Part shown: positions 20,101 through 34,499 of the stretch, one piece after another
Position numbering within the stretch: position 1 is the stretch's first letter
How the letters are laid out: the number at the start of each line of letters is the position of its first letter
From: Kappaphycus alvarezii
Taxonomy: Eukaryota > Rhodophyta > Florideophyceae > Gigartinales > Solieriaceae
DNA: 64,000 bases
Assembly (NCBI GenBank): GCA_002205965.3
Contig: NADL03000748.1
Location: 1-64,000 of the forward strand
Direction of reading: 5' to 3'
Position numbers and translations under genes: made by a program
Notes under the pieces: generated by a model
The model's database searches: none
Told to the model about the DNA's origin: nothing
Seen by the model: the letters and a program-made list of their open reading frames with translations, nothing else

Positions 20101-23100
20101 ACTTATCGGAAACCTACCTCTCTTCCAGAAAACAAAAAAAAAACTAATTTTAATTAAAATTTAGTATGTAAAATCACAGCAATGCATCCCCCTGCCACGT
20201 CTTCCCCTCCCCGCACTTAACCAATCATAACTCCGCGTAAACCCGTGCAATCTATAGATAATACATACCGTTGCAATTGGCTCGACGATAGCTTTCCAAA
20301 TGTATGCATTACAACCCCCTACTCAAAGAAGTGCTTCAGTCCACTTTTTTCTTGAGAAAAATTTTATTTAAAATAATGTTCTACGCAGAACACAGATCCA
20401 ACTGGTCGTGTTTTTACCAAATGGTATTTCGTCTGTTGTCCATTTCGCGCCTTCTACTACTGCGGTATCTTCTCTGATATTTACAAAACGTTCTACATCT
20501 TTGATTTGTAAAATGGAGTGTCGAATTATTCACTTAGTTTGTAGTCGTATTTAACTGCTTTATATCCGAACAAATCATCACCAGTTTCATGGCTTAGGGA
20601 TTTTTATTTCAATTCTCTGTTTGTTTTTCTCAGACATTAGCAGTGAACATGAATTCCTGTGGATTTGAGCATGGCTTTAGGCTACAAAATCACGTTCATT
20701 TTACTAATTAAGTACCATTTTTGATTAAAAATCTTCATTTTCACCTGTTTGTGTGCTTATTCGATTTTATAGCTTTATGGTTATTTTGTCTTGATTATTT
20801 TGAGCGTTTCAATGGAGAAACTTTATCTATGTGATTGATTTTGCATAAAGCTTCGATTGAGACATGAGATTGGGGTTCTGGTAAAAAAGGCTATATAATT
20901 AATGGACGCGGTTACTTGATTTTGACACGTTAAAAGGGACGAACTAAATGTGAAATATAGAGATATTAATTTATTTGAACACTAGGGAAGAATATATGTA
21001 CGGATCTTTGATATGAGTTCCGCTGGCGAAAGTTGATCTAATGGCATATAAAATGAGGTGTACGCTGATACTTTTGAAGCCCGACCACATGCATCTTTTC
21101 CGTATTGAGTGATTAGCGGAGATGAAGCTAGTACCTTGTGATCCTTTCCATGAAGTATGTATTTCTTAGAGCAATCAACTTTTGTAATGTTTTGTGGACG
21201 GTGCCAGAAAGCTTCCAGATTAAATTTATATGTGCTTTTGAATCTTTTGATATTTCTCTGTTCTGAGGAAAAAGAGACTAAACATATTGAGGTCAAAATA
21301 CAACATATTATATATGCAGTGCTCAGCGATCTAGGTTGACATGAAAAGTGTAGTTTGAGTTAATTTTAATCACTGGTGTCAACCCCCGAAAGCATTCTCT
21401 TCTTATGAGGCACAAGTTTTACTCACATGAGGTCAAAAATCCTCATCATAATGTGCTTTACAGTAATTATAACAGAAAATGTTTTTGGGACCGTAAATTC
21501 TTACTACAAATGTAATCTAAAAGCGTAAAATTTTAGTAAGGTGTTGTGTCTTTGCTCAAACTCAACATAAGTTTTGCGAAATTCTCCGTTTGTGGGTACT
21601 AAAAGGATAAAATATAGTAAATTAACAATAAAATGGAATGCTATCGGGGTAGGAAAAATCGAATTGTACTCCGAGCGGCATGAAAATTATAGAGAGGCTC
21701 TTTGACCCATTTTTAGTTCTCTTAAAAGTGTATTTTACAAAAAAAAGCCAAATACATTATTTTAGAAATGATGCTAAAATGTCTCCCCATATTTAGGTAA
21801 TGGATAGTTGGAAACTAGATATGGATCCCATTAACTTCAAACATAAACCTAGTCTCTTATTCTGATCGAAGGAGTCGTATAAACTGAAGGGGTGATTTAT
21901 ATAGACATTATTAGAGGCTAGTTGTTATACCGCAAGGCGGTTAAATTCCAAATGTGAAAATTTTAAGGGAAACAACTGAATGAACGGTAATATTTACAAT
22001 ATGAGAGAATTGTTTTTTCTGCTTCACTACAATAATGTAACATAAGAAAATTTATACTGCTCTAGGCTTTTTGAAGAGAAATGAGAGCTATATAAACTGC
22101 ATCATCATGTGAGGATTAAAGCCAGATAAACGGCTGCTGTCGCTATGTTTCTCAGGGGTAGTTAAAAATAAAGTTACATGTTTGTTAATGAAATTGGGTC
22201 CCTCTCTACTATTAATTACCGAAAATAATGCAGCAGTACAGGGATGGCTACTGTTGTTAGAAGTATACCGTGTGGATTTTAAAGTTTGCTGGGATGAAAG
22301 CCGATTTTGAGATAATCTAAAATCAGGGCAAATTTCGGTACTATAATCCAACAATAAATTTACTTCTGATTAGCTCTAGGTTTCGCCTACATACCGCTTC
22401 CATACTGGCAAGTGTCTGTAAATGAAAGGTTTTCAATTAAGAATGTTAATATATGGGACTCTCTTATTTGTCAATGGCTTAGTAATACCGTAACAGTACA
22501 GTACTAACTCGGTAGTATCGTTACTAAACAGCAGGGAAGTATTCTTACTAAACGGAAATGTAAATTTATAGTAATGTCATGCAAATCAATATTTTTTACA
22601 TGTATCCTGGATTAAAGTGTGCTTTATATCACTGTCTTGCTTTTGTGGTGTTCTATGATTACGCACGAATGTTGCAAATACAGGAGGACCATGTTCTATT
22701 GTGCTTGAGGCCGTTAAAAAAGAAAGCACGTGAAATTTGGTTCACATTCGATTGCTTGTGTTTTGGACTCAAAATGTCAAGCAAACCACGAGCTATTCGT
22801 ATTAAATTTCAAGTCAGTATGGTTGAAATTTTAGGAAGATGAACTTTCAACTATTATTTTAGTTTCAGTAGAATTTAGACTAAATTTATTTATGAGTCTC
22901 GCTTTTAATCCAAAAGCCTGCGAATCTTCGATACTCTAGGAAGTTTACGAAATATTTATGGGTCAATCTATGAAGATTATACGTAATCATGTTATCAGAA
23001 ACAACTGATACCTTTGGAATGATCGCAGAGGGGAATGAAAAGAATGATATGGGCCCATCTAGTAGAACTACTATAGGATTATCTTGAGGGGCAGCAGTAT

Positions 23101-26100
23101 TGGACCCGAGAATTTAGTAACTTAACCTTAAAATTGTAATAATAACTGAGTTCGCGGAAATGACGTGGTCGAAATAAAGTTTAATACTATCTTTAACTCC
23201 TATCATCTTTGTGAAATTGAAAATATAAAATGCATAATAGAACCAAATCTCGTTGCGATTAAATAGAAATCAGTTTACCAAAAATGGAAGATTCTATTGA
23301 TTTCCAGGAAATCTTCAACTATGCGGAAACGGCTTTCGTGGAGCCCAAAGTCGATAAAAAGGATAAATATCTAGATCAACCATTTCAAAGGTAGTTTTAA
23401 TAGCTAAATTGATTGCTCTTGTGCAAATTATTTGGTTCTATAAAAGGCTTCCGAAATTTTTCATTTCTTTTCTTAAGCATGTAGAATAATCATCATAATA
23501 ATTAAATATGAATGAGACATTTCAAGTTTCTATTAATCATCATAAGAACAAGCTTTCATTCCAATATATTCTATCTATGATTTTCTGGCATGCATAGCAA
23601 TAAAGTTAGGAGTTTGAGCTTTTCATAACAAAGATAAAACTTCAGAGTGAATCTCGTCATGATACGTATCTTTTAGATTATTTCTACCTGAATTGATAAA
23701 TTTAAGGACTAAAAAGCTCGCAAATACCAAAAAAGTTAATGATTTTCCTCATATGTTATGCGTTTCCAAAGCGCATCATTTCCACCATAAATATTTTCAA
23801 GGAAACAGTTCGTAAGCGGGAGTAAACAAAAACAAATGATTATTGGCCCAAAATTAAGTAACTTCTCTGTTCATATAACAATTGCGTGTCCTTATTAATC
23901 TTGAATATTTAATTAATAGCCAGGCCTCCCACTTTTTGTAGTACGAAATATTAGCTATTAGTATATGAGAGCTTTATTATTACAAGTACATATCACAAAC
24001 TGGGATCAGAATACATTAGATATCAATCGGAAGAAGCTCCTTGAAGCAACGAGAGATTTGAAGTTCAATGGGTAGAATTCAACTCTACTGTTTGAAAAAT
24101 TGATTAAGGACATAATTTAGAGCAAGGAGCTGAATTTAAATTTCAATAAAATAAATATTTCATAGGTAACAAGTATTGATCTCGCTAAGGTTCAAACTAT
24201 AAGATAAATTAAATCCCTAAACAAAAATAATTTTAATAAAATGTTGAAGGGTCACTTCAACAGTGAAGCAGAAGAAATGAGTACAAAAAAGGCTTTCGGA
24301 AAGAATTTATTTAGGTAAATATTGAAGAATCACGCGTCTTAGTTCACTCGAATCGAAAAATATATATCCTTCATAAAGATGAAGCCCAGTTTAGATTGAT
24401 CGAGATGTAAAAATGATTTTCTAGACTAATTTTATTTCCTCCAATAAGATAAATAATAAAATGAACTCTACGGGAATTTTAAAATACCTCCAACAGATTT
24501 GGTAAGTCGACGAGGTGACGACATTATTTGAATTCCTCGTAGGATGAGACTGAGAAAAGGCTGAATAACTTTCTGAATGAGTACTTAGCCCCAAATTTGT
24601 TTACTAAGTTGGAATTATTGTTGGTACTTCCGAATCATTTAAAGCTTAGTTCTCAATATTTACAAATATTTTGAAGCTTTTTGAGAGATCAATGAGTGGA
24701 ATCTGCCCATAAATCTTTCAAAATATTTTTAGTGCTCTTTCCGTGCTGTCGATTGATTTCAATGCCCAATTTATTATAAAATTCGTACATGCAGAAAATT
24801 AGACCATTATAATCTGAATATATTGAATTAGACTTCTCTACTTAGGCTCTTAGCAATGTTCTTTACGCAGGATATCGATAATGGACCACAAACAAAGCAT
24901 ATTTTTGTGCTTAATGATCTTTATTACAAAAGAAGAGTACTAATTTTGACAGAGGGAATACACTGAATTTAGCAATAGTGTTTGTTCTAAACATGATTTC
25001 AAATGTTCCAGAGTCTTATTATCGGTTATTTAAAGATACATGAAGTTATGGATCGTTAAATTGAATATTAATTTGGTAAGCAAAATACTCACTTCTGCAA
25101 TATAGTAATTCAATCATGATTATGATTATCAGTGATAATAAAATTACTCAATGATTAATACCGAACAAAGTATTGATTGAAAATATTTTAAGCTCCAATA
25201 TCCCTTTATTTTTTACCTATTAAAAACCAACAAACTTCCTGTCAACAGAAATGTAACGTCTCTAACCATACATTGTAAAATAATATAACAAAAAATTCCG
25301 CTCTGGCGAAAAAGACAGCAATTTGTTTTTTTTCGACTTTCACGTACTGAAGTGAACTGGAAATTATTCAGTGTTCCTCAGTGACGAATTTTCCGACACA
25401 AAGCACACTTCCAATGGGGTTGATACAACGGAATACATCCTCCATACATTAAAACAGCCCAAAAACTTTCTTTTGTACTAAAGTTTCAGACATTGCAAGT
25501 AATATGTTATTTTTTCTCTAACAAATAAGCTTTTAATTCAGTATTTGTAATGATAAGCAGATTCTTGTACTTTTCTGAAAGATTAAGTACCAAATTGGCT
25601 CCAGAAGGGTTTTTTCTAATATTGGTAATGGAAAATTAGTATAGGATGATTCGAGAAGGACTCAGGAAATGTTGTCCATTAAATTTATGTTTTGTTTCTT
25701 AAAATACTATTAAAATAAATTTTCAGGTCCAATTTAAAGGTAAAAATTGTTAATGAGTATTACCGTATCTGTTTTCTCAAAAACCTCAAGTAAATTGTTA
25801 TATTTTCTCTTCAAAAACTTTTTTTCGAAATAAACGCGCTTATATCATGCAAAAATTAATTCCTCCGCAATACTTTTTGTCGTGAGTCTAATACGTTCTG
25901 AGAATTTTTTTGAAGTGCGGGGATTTCTGTGCGTTTTATTTTGAATTAATCTCCCATTTAAATTTTATTGACAAATAAAAACCAAGTGAGAACTTTGATT
26001 CATAATTTTCAATATTAGTCCTGAAGTTTAGAATTAGAATAACTTGTAAAAGTACTTAAAAGGTAAGTTTCACATCATTTTCAGGTTGAGTATCATTCCA

Positions 26101-29100
26101 TGACTCATGAAATGTTATTTTTCGTTGAAAGTATTGCTTTTGGGATACTTCTTTAGGACTTATATAGTGAAAACAAGGGAGCCTAAAATATACTGGGAAT
26201 ATTAGCAATTTGAGTATGAAAATTTTATTCGTGGTATGAAAATAAGTAGTTGTTCTGCAAAAATACTTCTTCTGAGATTATGTAGGAATATTTAATTCTT
26301 TTTCCTATCTGAGAAAATAATCAACAACAAAAATATTTGTATAAAAGTCATATAGAAAGAAGTGCTTAGCTCGTTATTTAAATAAAAATGTATAGTTAAT
26401 CTATCAATCATATTATTCGCTAATTCTCCACAAGTCTACCTTTATAAATACCAACTTGGGATAAAAAAATACAATCTTATTAAAAATTGGTAAAAATTCC
26501 TTTTCATGTGATTTTCGTTGACTTTTCTAACACTTTTTAACTCTGTGCAACAGAAAGACAAAGTAAATTCTTTCTTGCTATGAATAAACCAATATTTTGT
26601 TCTCTGTTGGATAAGTTATGAATACATATCTGGGTGCTCAAATAAGATGTATGAGAGAAAAGTAGTGTTTGTAGCAGTGCATCTTCCATGATCAAAATGA
26701 AAGGGATAAAATTCACATCTAAATATAAATGAAATATGGTATGCTATAATTTGAATGATGTACAGATAATACAGTCACCAATTACGTATTTATAGCCATT
26801 AAAATATTCTTTCGCTGTTTAGATAGTAATTCTTCTACTGTTTGCTTCAAGATATGTATGAAGCAATTACTAAACTAGAAGTTTTCTTCACTGTTGGAGG
26901 CATAAAAAAGTTTGAAATATATTTCTTGCATTGTGTTAATTTGGATGAACTAATTTCGAAATACATTAAATTTTCGAGCTCATACCAAAACTTTCTATTA
27001 CTGTTCTTTATTTTGTCAAAATAATATTTACGGTTTTATCGCAGACTTCGTACCATAATAATGAGGAACGAGAATATATCTCAATATGAAATGAATTTTT
27101 AGATATTCTATATAGAAAGGAAAATTGATTTTCGGATGAAAATTATTTAAAATGATTGCAATTTCAAATTACAAACATTTAATGACAACCTTCTCGTCCT
27201 ATTCTTTATTCATTGTATAGTTTCTCTGTAGGCTAAGTATTTTTGGGTCATTATTAATGATTAATTAAATAAGCGGAGTTATTTGAAGAGTTTAAATCAG
27301 TGAGAAGAAATCTACAAACGCTTAACAAATACGGATATGATAAATGAAAATAACTATGATATAACTGTAACAAAAACCAAAAAAATATCTATTGCTTTCA
27401 AAGCTTTTTTAACCATTTCGTTTCGCTCAGAAGTCTCAATATTTATTTGGGAATGAGACTTCCAAGAATATTTATCTATTAAATGTTACTTTCCAAGAGA
27501 ATAAATTATTTAAAATTGCAAATTTCAAATCCATAAAAGTCGATAAAATAATCTCAAATGAGGATATTGCATTAGTGCGTTGTGCTGACCCTAAAATAAA
27601 TAGAATAAGGTCAGGGTTGATTTCCTTTAGCTATTTTATAGTTCAATATCTTATCGCTCCACAATTTATTATTGTCATAAATAACTAGTTAACGTATTAG
27701 AAAAACTAGCCGATGAAATATCGTTGAACTATTCCGACAGTATAGCCTGCTTTACTCCGTGTAATTGAAATATATCAAGACAATGGGCGCCGTCTGTGGC
27801 AAAGACTGCATTTTTATTACCTTTGAGAACCTGATTGCCACTTCTAAGGGTAATTATTAAATTTAATAGTAATTTACTGAATTTAAGTAAATTGTTTTTG
27901 AAGCACTCCCTTTTTAACGTGAAAATTGGGGTCAAAATAGAACTCTATTAATGTAACAATTTTTCGCAATTTCATAGTAACAAATTGTTGACGGGAGGTC
28001 TAAGAATCTTACGTAAGCTTTTTAGTTGAAAATGATCAATAGATATTGTATAGGAAAATATTTTACATGTATATGACATCAGTTAAATTTATGAAACATG
28101 TTCTATATTCTGAAATGTACTGATCGGAACCGACAAAGAAGTTTTTTATCTTTTCCAAATATATAGAATTATTTTAATAATTTGATTAAGTATCTGGTAT
28201 GAATCTTTTATTTTTTGCAGATGGATGTAAACATTTGCGTGTCTGATGGTAAAAAAGGGTTGAATATTTCTTGTGTTCCGAATAAAACAATCGCAAGTAA
28301 TATATTTATAAATTAGCGATATAATTTATGAATGAATGGTATCCTATGCGATAATTTCTGTTTGATTGACCCGTAGCATCAGTAAAATTCACAAAAGTTC
28401 ACAAAAGTTCCAATCAATTTATGCCATTAACGGATCTGGCCGCATACTTTAGATGGACTATGGTGTTTTGTATTTCCAATTACGTTAAAATAATTGGAAA
28501 GTTCTTCGGTAGAGAAGTCGGTGGTTTATTTGAAAAATATTATTATTCAGTACTCAAAGATAAAGCAATTATGCATAAGAATGATTATTTAAATTTTTGG
28601 TAAAATAAATGTCAAAAATTTGCGACATATTTCAGTTTAGTGTATATATTTATGCGATGGGATGAAAACTATAACTTACTAAAACGTTCAAAGCAGTACA
28701 TTATCACGATCTACATTTCACCTCGTCCTGAATGATTTATTCCTAAATGTAGTTCTTATTTCCATAGAAATCTTCTTGGTTGAGGTTTACCTTTTTTTGA
28801 GGCGTAACGTATATTGCCCTGGAAAAAAGTGCTCTTACCAATGGGCATGGAAATGATGTAATTTAGTTCTAAAAATGAACGAACTTATGTTATTAGTAAC
28901 CGTGTTAAAGGACCAGAACTAATATCACATTGCTGGACCAGTTTTGCGGTTAGTATAATCGCCTTTTTTACGGCAGTATTTTCATGGGGATAATTGGTTT
29001 TTGGGATATACCATACTTTCATTTCCGAACTCATACATATGAACATCTTTTGTAATATTTTTTGTCTCCTTATTCGAGAAAGTGGCAGTAACTGCCAATT

Positions 29101-29159
29101 AGCCAGTATGAAATTGTTGATTTTTATTTCTTTGTAACACTTATCGACCCTTCCTATCA

Positions 29160-31075
29160 TTAATGGACAAATAGTTCCTGGATCATTCTTGATTCAGATT
29201 ACAAGAAAATGTGGAGATATTTGCAGAGATATGGCTGAGAATGTTCTTAAAGCTGATACGAGCTTGTCTGTCGCTTTGAAAACCTGGAAACTGAAACTAT
29301 CGGATCAGCTTACTTTGAAAATATCAAGTGTGACCCGCAAACGTCCTCACTCAACACAGTCACGGACCTAGTAGCTGAAGCATACAAATCGACTTGGTCG
29401 TCGGTTATACATGTTGAACATGATGAGATTTATACGTCAATCGGCGGAGTACTGTATAAGAATCCGATGAAGAAGTAAAAAATATCGATAAAAATGGAAA
29501 TTTGAGTCCACACACATCTAAAAGATCGTTCATGAGACAAGCACAGAACATTATTGGTGGAATAAATGGCTTTGTTGATCTTCCGGGGTTTTCGATGGAG
29601 AGAATCAGGAGAGAGCAACCTCAACAATTTCGTAGATTCAATTTCGGAAGTGGAAAGTCGAGGCCGCCCGGGTGCAAAAAGAAAGAAGCTTCGCATGCCA
29701 AAACTTGGCGGCAAAAGAGGTGGCAGATTAAGAGAAAGAATTCGCCCTTTCTTTACACAATCTCCGAGTCCAACACCATCTTCTTCAGCGTCACCTTCAA
29801 ACTCCATCAGTAACTCCATCCCGATCACCCTCAGCAGAGCCGTCTAAGTCAGTTTCTCCATCCCCATCTCCGACTAATTCACCATCTCCTCTCCATCACC
29901 AAGTCGTTCCAGTAGTATTACCGTAGCACCAACATCAACAACCACGACAGCTCCAGCACCAACTCCTCCGCCATTGGTTGAACCAACTGTCACTCCTATA
30001 GTTCCATCAAACACTCCTACTCCTTCTGTTTCGCCAATTAACGCTTCCCCTTCACCAAGAAATATTTCTAGCACGGCATCCCCATCAATATCCTCCGCCG
30101 GAGTAGTAACTGCAAGTCCAAGTCCGACCCCTAGTTCACCAAATACACCGTCGCCTTCTCCATCTGGGACATGCACAGCAACAGCTCCAAAGACAAGTTT
30201 GTGGAATATTGATGAAGTGGATGGTGGACACCTAGGGATGGAGACCGCACATGTGCTGCATGCAGTAACAAAGGACAAGGAGTAAATGTATGGATTCTTG
30301 ACAGGCTGCACCCCTATCAACGGTGGATCATGTCATGGTTATTATGGAATAACCACACTGGTGGTACCCTTTGCACAGATGTGCATGGTCATGGGGAACA
30401 TGTCGGAGGTCCGCAACTGATGCCACCTACTCAACAGTAGCTAATGGAGTGGAGGGATATGGGGTGCCACAATGGCGAGAAGAAGCTGCGTCAAGGTTTT
30501 GGGAGACAATGGCGGTGGAACTAAAGCAAATGTTATCAGTGGAATAAGTTACGTGGTCAATAACAAGGGTCAACTTCCAAATGGTGATGTTATAATCTTT
30601 CCTTGGGGGGTTTTTCAACTACTGAGAACAACGCAGTACAGGCAGCAGCATTGCAAGGAATTTACATCACTATTGCTGCTGGAAACGACTACATAAATGC
30701 TTGCACAGTTCACCAGCCTCTGCCCATGGAACAGGAATATTTACTGTAGAAGCTCACGATATAAACCGTGAACCAGCTTGGTTTACTAACTTTGGTGAGC
30801 CAGGGAATGACTGCACAGACATAATTGCACCAGGAAGGTCTATCCAATCAATAGGGGGATTTAAGTCTGGAACATCAATGGCAGCCCCACATGTAGCTGG
30901 GCAATCGCTGTCATCTTTCAGATGGAAAGGCCGTTGATCTCAATTCTTTGACCGCATCTGGAGCTGATATCAGTGGGCCACTTCAAACAGTACCACCGAG
31001 TCTCGGATATCCCGCGAAGGATTCATCTCAGAGAGTAACGAAAAAATCACTCGGATTGTCTTGCAACTAAAGTAA
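29160..31075 (+). pseudogene. Secreted subtilisin-like serine protease (S8A, proteinase K type), decayed
   Basis: Frames join to a propeptide-like part (29170-29460; DLVAEAYKSTWSSVIHVEHD), a Ser/Pro/Thr-rich linker of about 150-190 codons (29750-30175, e.g. SPSPTPSSPNTPSPSPSGTC), then the catalytic domain. Aspartate: NVWILD (about 30300). Histidine: DVHGHGEHVGG (about 30378-30410, E for the usual T). Oxyanion region: AAGND (about 30675). Serine: [12 protein letters not shown] (about 30866-30902). At least four frameshifts, and the C-terminus is short. A signal peptide cannot be seen because the start is decayed. It would degrade extracellular protein. It is the only recognisable non-mobile gene in the AT-rich block. 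Confidence 0.88.
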
Positions 31076-33626
31076 TTAATATTCAATGAAAATTATTTCC
31101 ATAATTCGTGTAAATAATTTTTGCTGAAATCAAAGTACAATTTATTCAATTCAAAGGAAGATTTATATATGAATTCAAATAATTAATCAATGTAAAGTTT
31201 TAATGTACTTTTCGAAACATTCATCTATACCCCAACTTGATTCTTTTTTGGGCTTGAAATAAAATAACGTTATTTAGATGTAAAAAACGCTGCGATTATC
31301 GTTATTTATTTCCTAGAGAGAGATTTTAAGTTTTCAAACTGGCGTTGAAAATCCTTCCCTGAAGTTCGGAAAGTGAAAATGTTTTTAATTTCGATGAAAA
31401 AGTAAGAATTTTGGGGATGGTAAGTATTTATATGGAAAAATATGTAAATTTGCGATTTAAAAATATACTTCAAAACACTTTTTGATGAGTTCGAGGTGTA
31501 AAAAATTAAATTTTTCACTTCAATTAATCGGATGATAAACGAAAATAAAATAATTACAGATAGTACTAAATTTCAGGTTAGACTAGCACCAAAAAGTACC
31601 TTATTTAGCTTCTGTAGTTACGAAATGAACAGTTTCTGAAGAATTCTTTTAAAATACACCGCTATCCATTTGCAGAGGGAAAAAAGATCTTAATAATTTC
31701 GAAAGAAAATTTTCACCCAAATATATTTAAGAGGCTTATGCGCAATTCAAACGGAAGTATAAATATGCTTGAAATATTTATACGGTTTTACTTACTATAA
31801 CTTACTTTTTCCAATACATTAGTTTATATCGAAAAGTTAGTCGTTTTAAAAAGATTGAAAAGGATTTTTAAGCCTTAGATGCTCAATTTTCAGTCTAAGT
31901 AGGATAAGAAAGATATGTTCATTATAAGATAACTTACACATTGTAAATTAGCGTACATACATGGAACAGAAACCACCCTTAACTATTCACGTATTCAATC
32001 TGGTCACGAAAAATCAACAATACGTACAAAAATTACACTCTTCATACTGTTCCTGAAATCTGTGACCAATACACCCACTAAAGAAATTAATGTGCAATGT
32101 GATCGATGAAAGTTCAGAGTACTAGAATATAAACTTATACTACCTCAGAAGAATGTTTTACTTTAATTTTAAGCTTTCAAATGAATAAATAACGTAGGAA
32201 AGAAACAAATATGAACTTAATTTCACCAAGATTTTCTTTCTTCCTACTGAAATTCTGTAACAGTTTGTTATTAAAAGAACTTTTTTTAGAATTGATTAAA
32301 ATACATGATATTTTTATAACCAATTTTTTGAGAAAAAATTGACGTAAAAATTAATATGAAAGGGATTGATATTTATCATATATAAATATTCAAATAGAGA
32401 AATACATATTATTTTCCTATATTTCTTTGATAAATGGAAATTGAATGTCCTTGCAACTTAACTTATCTAGAGAAACCGATTCTTTTGTGAGCATGGATTT
32501 ATCAAAAATTTGGGTTGATCTGCTTTCTAGGACGTACTCATAATCTTAAACAGTGGCTCTTGGCACATTAATGCCTATGTAAGACGTAAAAAGTTACTAA
32601 AACACTGTTTAAATCACTAATCCTACGCCAAATTCTTATTCAATTGACCACAATGGCTTTCTTCAGTAGTTTAAAAAATAAAATCCGCTAAACGATCTTT
32701 TTGGGAGGTATGAAGGATTTTCTATACCATCAATGATTTGAAAAAAATTAATCGGGTTCAAAGAAAACTTAGGTTTCAAGATTTAATTCCTAATTTTTAT
32801 ATATTTGGATTCTTCTTATTTTTTCCTCCCTTATATTAATATGCTTTAGTACTCGAGGATATGGTCACTACAGAGCTTTGCCTTTTTATAATATTCATTT
32901 GAGGTAGAATTAAAGCCTCTTTCCTTTAAGAAAGCAGAATATTCAGCTCCGGTACTGTTTGTACTGTTTGTATGTACGTGACTAATGTATAAGTACTCAA
33001 TTCTGAAGCAGACTACGGAAAATAAGGATATTTCGAATAATTAATCTGATACTGGAATACCGTGTAGAATAAAAGTTACCAAATCAAAATGAGTAATAAA
33101 TAGTAACCTCAAATGTCGTGGTTAATATATATTTGAGTCCGTGATTAGCGGATTTGAATTCTTATCAATATTTTACAGAAAGCTATTGTAAGACTAATTT
33201 GAAATTTCATTTGAAAATAATGTGAAGAACTGACACCCATGAAGGCCAATCAGTGCACTCATACAGAGGTAAAATTATGGAACACACTAGTTACGGGAAA
33301 TATGGATGACAACTAAATGCGGAAATTGAAGGTTCAGCAGAAGAATATTATAGTTCTTGTAAATTATTGTATCATAATACACTGTTCACTTGACTTTTAG
33401 GTATTTTGAAATATTCCGAAACACGCTTTAACCCAAACACTCTGTGCAATTTACAAATTTTATCATTTACTGTGTGATAATTATCGATGGAGTATGAAAA
33501 ACTTCGTCAGAGGAAATGAGGCAAAAATTTTTTGTCATAAAATAAATGCATGGGGGAGCTAATTGAAATGCGAAACTTTTATGTAAAATTATGGAGGATA
33601 ACACGAAGAAGCCACTTGAAATTATC

Positions 33627-33722
33627 TAATTTAAGCATTAAGATTCTGTGATGAAGGTTGTAAGGTAGTTTTTATCCAATTTAAGCATTAAGGTTCTATG
33701 ATGAGGGTTGTAGGGTAGTTTG
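33627..33722 (+). repeat. Imperfect tandem duplication, about 50-bp unit
   Basis: aatttaagcattaagattctgtgatgaaggttgtaaggtagttt is followed by a second copy with g/a and t/c changes. A local duplication; no coding role seen. Confidence 0.8.
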
Positions 33723-34499
33723 AGGTTATCTTTATCTACGAGTACTGTCAAATTACTTCCAATCTCACGTTATGGATCAATAATCCAATAGGAAAAAACT
33801 TTAGTGCAAATTTCGCCAGATCGGTGAAAAGAACTTAACCTTTCGATTTCATTGTATCAATATCAATTAATTGAACATAATTTATGGACCTCTAGTGACT
33901 ATCCGTCATAAAACTATCCTTATATGAAGCAAACTTTGTCGGAGGAAGTATTCAGATTTTTCTTACAGATTCTGCCAGTAGAAAACTGGAATAAAAAGCC
34001 TATTTGATTCCTCTTAAGTTTTTAACATCAAATGGGCAATTTCCAACTATTTATTATCAATTATTCTCATTGAAAGCAATTTCACCAAGCAGAAAAGCCT
34101 ATTATATATCATGTAAGGATCGAATATTACCTTCCTCATCGACCAAGTGTGGTACATCTACAGAAAAATTAAAATCAAAACACTAAAGCTACCCGACTCG
34201 TTTGTTGCGACTCGAGACCCATTTCCGGCGATCCCTTCAGGTCATAGATATACCAAATTTACCAGATATCATCTAACATTTGCCAAATGGTGGTGTAATG
34301 AGTAAAGATCTTCAAACAATCACGAAAAGAGCAAAATGGTCTGAAGTGGTACTCCCCGGTGCATCAAGTTTCACTTCCCACGACCACTTCGCAAGCCTAT
34401 TCTATTGTTTCCAAATCCGAATTGTAGGACAAGAACGCTGCGACCCTTCTTCCAACCTCTGTTTGTTTTTTTCATTAACGCAGAACCACCATCAAGAGA

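Larger units (their letters stand above)
20100..34190. other. AT-rich block of about 14 kb
   Basis: Composition changes abruptly near 20100 from mixed to strongly AT-rich and back near 34190. Apart from the subtilase remnant at 29160-31080 there are only short frames (for example minus 20982-21296, 22088-22354 and 28885-29160; plus 22579-22842 and 28421-28603) that I do not recognise and would not call genes. No LTR, tandem array or organelle gene was seen. Reading: a decayed, gene-poor compartment. Confidence 0.7.

Noticed and set aside
20100..34190. AT-rich block as an organelle DNA insertion
   Set aside because: No organelle rRNA, tRNA or protein motif was seen, and a nuclear secreted protease relic lies inside.
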